Part shown: one piece after another, positions 57,285 through 64,000 of the stretch | Numbering within the stretch: position 1 is the first letter of the stretch | How the letters are laid out: each line of letters starts with the position of its first letter | DNA from: Saturnia japonica | Taxonomy: Eukaryota; Arthropoda; Insecta; Lepidoptera; Saturniidae | Reading direction: 5' to 3' | DNA: 64,000 nt | NCBI GenBank assembly: GCA_033032175.1 | Contig: CM065313.1 | Span: 20,070,327 to 20,134,326, forward strand | Program-made: the position numbers and the translations under genes | The notes under the pieces: generated by a model | What the model saw: only the letters and a program-made list of their open reading frames with translations | Told to the model about the DNA's origin: nothing | Database searches by the model: none

Positions 57285-57590
57285 CTTTTAGCCTTAAGGG
57301 CCCTGGGACGTCAGACTTGTTTAGAGTTACACAGTGGATTGGCGGCGAGCGCTTAAGGCACCCATCTGCGAAAGCGTGGGAACATGCTCAAGGGTGCCAA
57401 AGTAGCCGAACCTTGGGCTGTTACCGTAGTTGCAATTAAGTCGCGAACTAGGTTATTCTCTATCCGTAGAAATTCGATCTAAACTAAAATATCCATATAC
57501 ACATGTTTCTGCCTCCTGGGAGGAAGAAAGGAACATGTGTATATGTATTTAGTGATCTGTAATTTTTTGTCTAAACTAACTAGTACAAAA
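57285..57590 (+). repeat. About 290-bp SINE-like dispersed repeat
   Basis: Copy of the family at 35590-35885 with a diverged start. Shared blocks are 'ggcggcgagcgcttaaggca', 'gcgaaagcgtgggaacatg', 'gtcgcgaactaggtta'-type text and the end 'aacatgtgtatatgtat'. Confidence 0.65.
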
Positions 57591-57994
57591 AAGAAAAAAG
57601 GTCCCTTACAGAACCTATGAACCTGTGTGGTATGCAGTGTAATTGTGTCTGTTGGTTTCCAGTGAATGGAAATACAGTCTCACTTGTATCGCGCGAGCGG
57701 CTGCTAGACTCAAGGGCTCCACACCAAGGGAACGGACCTAGGCTTGATTTTTCCGCAGGAGACGGTGGACGTGGCCGGTGCTTCTTGAGCAACGTGTATT
57801 TACTTATATACAATCCTGTCAATGTCACTTATATATATAAGATATTTTTTTGCTCATCAAATTTTAAAATACGATCTAGCAAAATGGTGGCACCAATACG
57901 TACCCATAACTACGTCTAGCATACCCTGGGAAGTCAGTCAGCTCACCGAGTGCCAATTATTTCGCTACGGCACGAGTATTTTTTATTTATAATA

Positions 57995-58835
57995 CTACTT
58001 CTTTTTCCTAATCTGCCAACTAGTCTTCTTCCTCTTCTTGTTATGGCGCCGCAAAAAGCAATTGCCAGTGTCAATGTTTTTAGGCCTTTGTAAAATTTTC
58101 TGTTATACAAAGTGGGATTATCTGACGAGATGGTGGCTCCCTTGTCTGGACTATCTAGGAAGTTTTTCTGACATTTCAAAATACTTGGCTCTGAGTTTTT
58201 ATTTATAATCCACTTCACATATATGCACACCAACCAAACTGTATCACGCAAAATGCCACCAATATTACATAATCTGGGGTCAAAAAGCGAAGATGAATCC
58301 TACTAATATAATAAATGTGAAAGTGTGTATGTTTGAATGTTTGTTACTCAATAACGCAAAAACGGCTGAACGGAATTGAATGAAATTTAGCACACAGATA
58401 TTCTATAACCTGAAATAACACATAGGGTACTTTTTGTCCCGGTAAAAGTCATAGTTTAACCAGTGCTATTCTACAAATATAATAAATGTAAAGTTTGTGT
58501 GTTTGTTGTCGGTACTGTTGTAAGTTTTATTGGGACGGTTAATGTGTTGGATTCATATTGGCATATAATGACAATACCATACAAACAGTGATAAACCAAT
58601 TTATGATTTTCTCTCGTGTTCCGAAATCAACCGGTTCATATACAGTAATATAGCGGGGTGATAGGGATCGAGTCCACCATACACATAGTGATAAACCCAT
58701 CCATGATTTTCTTTTGGTTTGTCGTGTTCCGAGAACTATCTGTGTGTATCTAATAATACGCAGACGAAGTCGCGGGTACCAGCTAGTTAAAAATAAAAAC
58801 CACAACATGTCACCTCGAGATCCCGCCAAAAACTT
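57995..58835 (-). mobile_element. Short LINE-dependent element, copy A, split by an insertion
   Basis: 57995-58295 matches most of the element at 20044-20376 ('gagatggtggctcccttgt', 'atcacgcaaaatgccaccaa', 'ggggtcaaaaa'). The missing head, 'accacaacatgtcacc' to 'gatcccgccaaaaac', resumes at 58790-58835. The intervening 58296-58788 is a separate repeat. Copy B follows directly at 58836. Confidence 0.65.
58296..58788 (+). mobile_element. 'tcctactaatataataaatg' repeat(s) nested in copy A
   Basis: Starts 'tcctactaatataataaatg' and ends 'gaagtcgcgggtaccagcta'. An internal second start 'ctacaaatataataaatgta' at about 58471 suggests two abutting copies. The end motifs are those of abundant short Lepidopteran repeats (SINE- or Helitron-like; class not resolved). 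Confidence 0.55.
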
Positions 58836-59625
58836 CCTTCTTAGCCCTCTTTATTGAGGACCATTACTGCCATTATCGAGTGATTATCTAACTGTAGAGG
58901 GACCTGTGTCCTGTGGTCATTTCAGTGTTCTATAAAAATGACTGTTAAAACTTTTCAGGGAGTTTTTCTGGCATCTGAGAATTCATGATCCATGATATCA
59001 TTTCCAACTAGCTGTGCCCGTGGCTTCGCTCACGTGGACTACAGAATGCCCGCGCGAATCTTGCTCCTCCGCTCAAAATGCTTATTGTGGGTGTTCCTTA
59101 GAAGATAGATATATACTCTCCCGGACTTATTTCTAGGTATTTTTAATGCCTATAATTACGTGTGAATTAATTTGCTATATCTTTTATGGTTTACTCAGCG
59201 TAAACCATTTAAGCACCCGAATTGATACACCATGACCAGTTTTTTTTTATTTGTGCGGACACCTAATTTTTTTTCTAAAATAAAAGTAGCCTAAGTTACT
59301 CCCTATATCCATCAGCTATCTATCAGTGAAAGTCCCGTCAAAATCGGTCCAACCGTTTCGGAGATTACCCGGAACAAATAGACAAAAATTTTTAAAATGG
59401 GCTTTTTGTTATAGGTATCGTATATGCTTTCATATGCATTTAGTAAAAACTGTTATTTTGACATTACAAACAGACACTTCGATTTTATTAATTTTATATA
59501 GATGCACTTCACTTGTGCACAATAATCAATCTTTACTATGCAAAATGCGACATATATTACATAATAAAGGGTCAAACAACACAAATTTATCAAAATCAAG
59601 ATCTCGCCAAAAACTCAAAAATGTT
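58836..59625 (-). mobile_element. Short LINE-dependent element, copy B, split by an insertion
   Basis: 58836-58990 carries the tail half ('gaggaccattactgccatta', 'cagggagtttttctggcatc'). 59500-59625 carries the head half ('gatgcacttcacttgtgcac', 'gcaaaatgcgac', 'gatctcgccaaaaactc'). Between them is the 'actagctgtgcccgtggctt' repeat at about 59006-59505. Copies A and B are head-to-tail. Confidence 0.6.
59006..59505 (+). repeat. 'ctagctgtgcccgtggcttc' repeat family, fuller copy
   Basis: Collinear with 42408-42925: start 'ctagctgtgcccgtggcttc', then 'gtggactacagaatgcccgc', 'atcagctatctatcagtgaa', 'cccgtcaaaatcggtccaac' and the end 'attttgacattacaaacaga'. It interrupts copy B of the short element. 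Confidence 0.6.
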
Positions 59626-60604
59626 ACTTGTGCCAAGACGGAGAAGAAGAAACATCAGAATTTAAAACTCCTTGGAGATAAAAAAAAACAACATATAATA
59701 CAAGGCAGAGGTCATTGGCTTATAAGAGTGAATGTGTTATTTTCAACAAAATTTCTACATTATCAACGGTTTTCGGCAACAGGTTTTTATTTTACCTAAC
59801 CATCCGGAAATAATTATCATACGCACGATTACAAAAAAAAAACCGAAACGCGTTGATAGATTTAATTACGCGTAGAGACAAGAAATCAATCGATTATTTC
59901 CTTTATCAATAAAGTAATGCTATAAGATTAATTACTCTTCATTTCAAACCTTTCACTTTTTCGATATACGAGATTTTATTTTATGACAGTAGTGAGGTAC
60001 ATGGTAATAGAACTTTCGAAATATTTTATTGCTCGACAAACCCACCGTTTTGAGGGAAGACAAGGTATTCCCTGTTGCCTCTCTGGATAATGGTACTAGA
60101 GCATATAATTTTTTACCGTAATTATATATCTACCGCTACCATGGCCCTATGTTTTGATTTTTTTCATAAAAGAATTATTATACAAAATTAGGAGAGCCTT
60201 TTAAAATGACGAAAATAGCCTTATTACCGTCATGTTCAGACGTCTAGAAAATAAATTTGACGATTACAAAATAAAAAAGAAAAACATACAAACACAGCCC
60301 AAGTCCTTCATATATAATTCTTGAAAAAAAAATTAATATCGACTCAGTTCTGAAAGAGGAAACAGGGAATACGAAACTATAATTTTGTAAATTTTATTAA
60401 GGTATAATCAGTCAGAACTACGTTTGTCACTCTTGCACTCTATTCAGTGAGGTTCCGGGTACAGCGCGACAGCAATAGATTTTAGAAAAACCTATTCTTG
60501 AAATGTTTCTAAACCGCGTTACACTGTGTTCAAGCCAAGTAAACGACCGGACCGACAATCGAATCATTCAACTATTTAAAAAATACAAATATATCTTTAT
60601 ATTT

Positions 60605-60700
60605 TACTAGCTGCGCCCCACGGTTTAACCCGTGTTAAAATGAGTGAGTGTTATTTCGCTTATTTATTTACATACTTTAAACTATTTTTACAAGTCTCCC
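60605..60700 (+). repeat. 'ctagctgcgccccacggttt' repeat start
   Basis: Begins 'actagctgcgccccacggtt' followed by 'taacccgtgtt'. A related decayed start is near 9500-9535 ('aactgtgccctgcggtttca'). Its extent to the right is uncertain. Confidence 0.45.
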
Positions 60701-61094
60701 CAATGCAATAGTGAAGCCAAATAAGAATACATAATATTATAACATAGTTTTACATTATAATGATGTTATATTTTGTAACATTACAGCAGAATAGGTCTGC
60801 TTCCATAGCTATGAGTTTGAGGTTGATACATGGATATATTATACAGGGTGAATTATTGAGATGGGGTAGTCAGGGATCTAATAAATTTAACCGTTGTAGC
60901 TAAACGAAAACTTTCTGAGAAGAGTGTCTCTAACTTTTTTGACCGGCATTTACAGTTTAAAAAATGTATACTGTTAGCAAGAAAATGGGAACATTAAACA
61001 AAAACTTTTTTTTATGCCAATCGACCCTGTTTCATATATTATGCAGGCTCTGTGGAACTAACTACCTGAGGTTTAGATTTTTTTCTAACAGCAA

Positions 61095-61500
61095 TAGTTG
61101 TCGTATACCATTTCCATTTCATTATTTTCTCGATGACAGCTCCTGTGAAAACTTGAACGAGCGTCTTTTTTACATTATGTATGCATTATTTTATAAAAAT
61201 ATGACGTTTACACACGTACATGATTATACCGGAGTCGGAAAAAACTGATAGGGATGGAGCTATAATCGATGAACGTAACACGATAACAGACCCGGTTTTT
61301 TTTTTACAAAATGTAAGAAACTAAACTATTGCCGGATACTTTTGTACAAATTTATTAACTAATATTATATTTCATTACAAGATGTTACACGTATTAATTC
61401 TTTATTGATAATGCCAACTTCTTCAAAATTTTCGAAGCTGTTGTAAAATAAGTAGGTATATGTAGGTACTCGACAATGAAACGAAATAATTATAACGACA
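61095..61500 (-). repeat. Inverted partner of the repeat at 48662-49015
   Basis: Reverse-complement homologue of 48662-49015 over about 350-400 bp. Shared text includes 'ggatacttttgtacaaattt' and 'gaaaacttgaacgagcgtct'. Confidence 0.65.
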
Positions 61501-62389
61501 GGTAATTTTTATTTGAATGTTTTTGTTGTATTTGTCTTTATTCAAAATATAATAAATATATGCGATCGATATCATTAATTATTTGGTCACAACACTACAA
61601 CTTTCAAGTTAGAACTGTCATCGAGAAAATAAAGAAATAGAAATAGTATAGTAAATAATAAATGTATTTATTTATTCGTAACTTTATCAGTATATTACTT
61701 GTTGGACTGGCATGTCCTTAGTGACAAAAGTCCCTAAATAAAAATGAGATTAAAAAAATATATTACTTGAACTTTGTATGAACAAATATTATATAAAAAT
61801 TTAATGCAGCCAGAAAGTATATTTTGATGTATGGTACTAAAAATGTCAGAAATTATAAAAAAAAAAATCCCATACATTTCGTAGGAAATCATCGTGACTT
61901 CGATATAACCTTTTGCAAGAAAAGAGACTCAAATTTAGTTTTATTTTTCATTAAAGTTTATTATGGGTAGTCGTTAAGATTAGCAAAATTATTATGTAAA
62001 TAGTTAATTGGTTAGTACATAGGTACTTAACCTTGGTTAGCAAGTGACTACCTCACGTCCTGGTAATTTGAATGTGCAGCTACACGCCATCCTTCCACCA
62101 AAGCCTTCTACGGGACAGCACCGGCTAAGGTCACAGCGCGCGTTCGTATTCTATTGAGCAATATGAGGCGCATTGAACACAACCGCGCATGCGCATACGT
62201 TTTCCCGCCAAACGATCGACGCGTCGAGTCGCGTTCAAAAAATATAGTCCGCTTTAAAAAAAAAATATTTCTCCTTATTACATTATAATTAATCATGGCC
62301 TAAAAAAATAATATTTGGGATGTATTGAATTTCTTTTTTTTTCTCGTGACAGTGTGAATATAATATAGTGAAGTGATGCGTCCGACAAA

Positions 62390-62470
62390 ATGTGGCTGGC
62401 TATCGGTCAACTGTTTCTGTTGACTGAAATATTTGCAGCGAACATTAATTTCACTTATTTCGACGATGTG
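62390..62470 (+). CDS. First coding exon of a secreted or membrane protein (partial, unidentified)
   Basis: The ATG at 62390 begins 27 codons reading MWLAIGQLFLLTEIFAANIN and then FTYFDDV. They end at a strong donor, gtaagt, at 62471. The N-terminus is a convincing signal peptide with a hydrophobic core at residues 3-17 and probable cleavage near A-N at 17-18. A short upstream ATG at 62376 is out of frame and opens a small uORF overlapping this start. No following exon is certain within the window, so the first intron exceeds 1.5 kb or the next exon was missed. I do not recognise the protein. The call rests on the signal peptide plus splice donor. Confidence 0.45.
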
Positions 62471-64000
62471 GTAAGTTTTTTTTTAAGAAACAAAGCAATA
62501 ACTCACATATTACAATTTATTTCTTTAAATTACGAAAATGATACAGCTATCTGCGTGCGTTAAAAAAGTTTTCAACGTCATTTTCATAATCATTGTGTAC
62601 ATTCATGATAAAAAAAATTTTTTAGTTTACCATAGATATTTACGTGTAAAATTTTAATACAAGTTTTAATATACGGAGTATACAGTACGTAGCTAGCTTT
62701 TAAATAAAATTTCTTAGGGGATACATTAGCTTTATAATAAAATTAAAATAACCCGTGACGTCGCATCGTAAAGTTAAAGTTGAAACAAATTTGATTTAAT
62801 TCACAAGGAGATAAACTTTATGCATATCGATAGACATTATACCTAGTAGAAAGCTGAGACATCATTTTAGATAATAAATTATAGTCTAATCATTTTCTAG
62901 AAATAATAATTAATGTTGTAATAAGTTTAGTTAAAGTTTAGATAAAGTTCAGTGAGAGTTTTATAGAATTTTAAATAAAATGTAATTCGTTATTTTTATG
63001 TCTATTATCTTAGTACAAAAGGATCGAACAACTTATTAATATGTCTAATAACACAATTCACGTGCCGTGGTGTATGTAGTGATTTTAATATAAATGTTAT
63101 TTTATTTGTTATTTCTTTAGCCAAGTCGAATCTTGCAAAATTTTTGTAAAGTACTAAGCCTGTTTACTACCAGCAGATTAATCCTGTGATATTAATTATT
63201 TTACATTAAATAAAATAATGTTATAAAATGACCCTCATGGTATTTATCCGTATATATACTACACTGCCTTTATCAAATTTAGGAAGGGAACCAACATTTA
63301 CAAGGTGAAATTGAAAACCAAAAGCTAAGATACTTATAAGTTTTCATCCTTTTTCTCTGTTTAAGTTATTAGACTCAACACACAAACACACGAACAAACG
63401 CAATGCACGCGTACACAAAGAAACGCGAGCGAGAAAAAAACATAAAAAATCACGCTTCTTCCGGGTATTCCCTCTTATTGTTAGAATGTCCGCAACAGGA
63501 AAGAATATTGTATGAAAATTTCAACTGACTACCAACTAGGGTTTAAAGATACAGCCCATAAAAGGTTAGACGGACAATGTAGATTTAGGGTTCCTTTACT
63601 GGAACACTTACACCCGGTCGAGGTTCCTATTACTTTTAAATAAATTTCCAAATACTATAATATTTAGTAACTGGTTTTTGTAATCGTTTTTTTTACGGTT
63701 GCCATATTACTTGGGTAATGTCGACGTATAATATTAATTAGGCTTTTAATATAATCATAAGTTCATAACATCTGCCGTTTGTATATAAATTATTCATATT
63801 GAGACATAGCTGAGCGTGTAGCAATTTTCGTATATATTTTTTTAAATTTTGGTTTATGCTAATCGGATTACTTAGTCCTTGATTGTTTAATACGAACTCC
63901 GCTAAATGACTGTACAGCAAATGTACTTACCCTACGGTACAGTCCGCAAACAACGGTAACCGTCGGTGACACATTTCAATGGCAGTCTTTTTTAAAGTAC
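62471..64000. other. Presumed first intron of the secreted-protein gene
   Basis: AT-rich and without a convincing exon. A T-rich tract with an AG acceptor at about 63108-63120 is followed by a short open stretch, but no family similarity supports it as coding. Confidence 0.35.

Larger units (their letters stand above)
47568..62389. other. Large gene-free repeat field
   Basis: About 15 kb without a recognisable host gene. It is filled with the CTAG-ending elements, LINE fragments, SINE-like copies and inverted-copy pairs listed separately. Unlisted gaps (for example 49430-50600, 51700-52500, 55760-56240, 59650-61090 and 61510-62380) are AT-rich and I see nothing coding in them. Confidence 0.5.

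Noticed and set aside
62108..62296. Minus-strand frame upstream of the signal-peptide exon
   Set aside because: No motif, and the composition looks random. A divergent gene start cannot be supported.
63120..63190. Possible second exon after the signal-peptide exon
   Set aside because: An acceptor-like tract exists, but the short coding stretch is not recognisable and ends quickly in a stop or a weak donor.
1..64000. tRNA genes, rRNA, CRISPR arrays or an organised defence or biosynthetic cluster
   Set aside because: I found no cloverleaf with clear A and B boxes, no regularly spaced direct repeats and no clustered pathway genes. The structure is that of an ordinary repeat-rich insect chromosome region.

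Overview
This window looks like nuclear DNA from an insect, most likely a moth or butterfly. The genes are split by introns with GT/AG borders, the background is very AT-rich, and the intergenic DNA is packed with non-LTR retrotransposons, short TIR elements and dispersed repeats of types I associate with Lepidoptera (repeats ending in CAGCTAGT, and tails with a 'gaagtcagttaaaaa'-like end). The species assignment is inference. I found no tRNA, rRNA or CRISPR array.

Genes, left to right: (1) the last three coding exons of the V-ATPase a subunit (+, 968-4029), with its 5' part beyond the left edge; (2) a membrane-anchored JmjC/cupin-like protein (-, 12754 to 7617); (3) an apparently intronless protoporphyrinogen oxidase gene (+, 24319-25734); (4) a complete eight-exon dynactin subunit 4 gene, DCTN4/p62 (-, 44614 to 34641); (5) the first coding exon of a secreted or membrane protein (+, 62390-62470) that runs off the right edge. 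These are housekeeping genes with no evident joint pathway.

Mobile DNA, left to right: repeat copies fill 1-262, the V-ATPase intron and 4.6-7.4 kb, including a 122-bp TTAA-flanked MITE. The region 12.8-15.9 kb holds small foldback and SINE-like repeats. From 15912 to 24125 lies one near full-length but decayed LINE (ORF1, APE endonuclease, reverse transcriptase, RNase H, GAA-repeat tail) carrying nested insertions: a 5'-truncated R1-like LINE with a 13-bp TSD, a short non-autonomous element with a 12-bp TSD, and a 358-bp GC-rich insert. The region 29114-31744 is a DNA transposon with 27-bp perfect inverted ends and a broken transposase-like gene. DCTN4 introns carry several foldback/TIR elements, and a 522-bp hAT-type MITE with an 8-bp TSD sits 76 bp upstream of its start codon. 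From 46 kb to 62 kb there is a gene-free repeat field: a Tc1/mariner-like deletion derivative, LINE fragments, CTAG-ending elements and tandem copies of the short non-autonomous element.

The most interesting structure is the pairing of the 15.9-24.1 kb LINE with a short element family sharing its 3' end (and perhaps its 5' end), with one copy inserted antisense into the LINE itself. I see no clear evidence of a new enzymatic or defence system.
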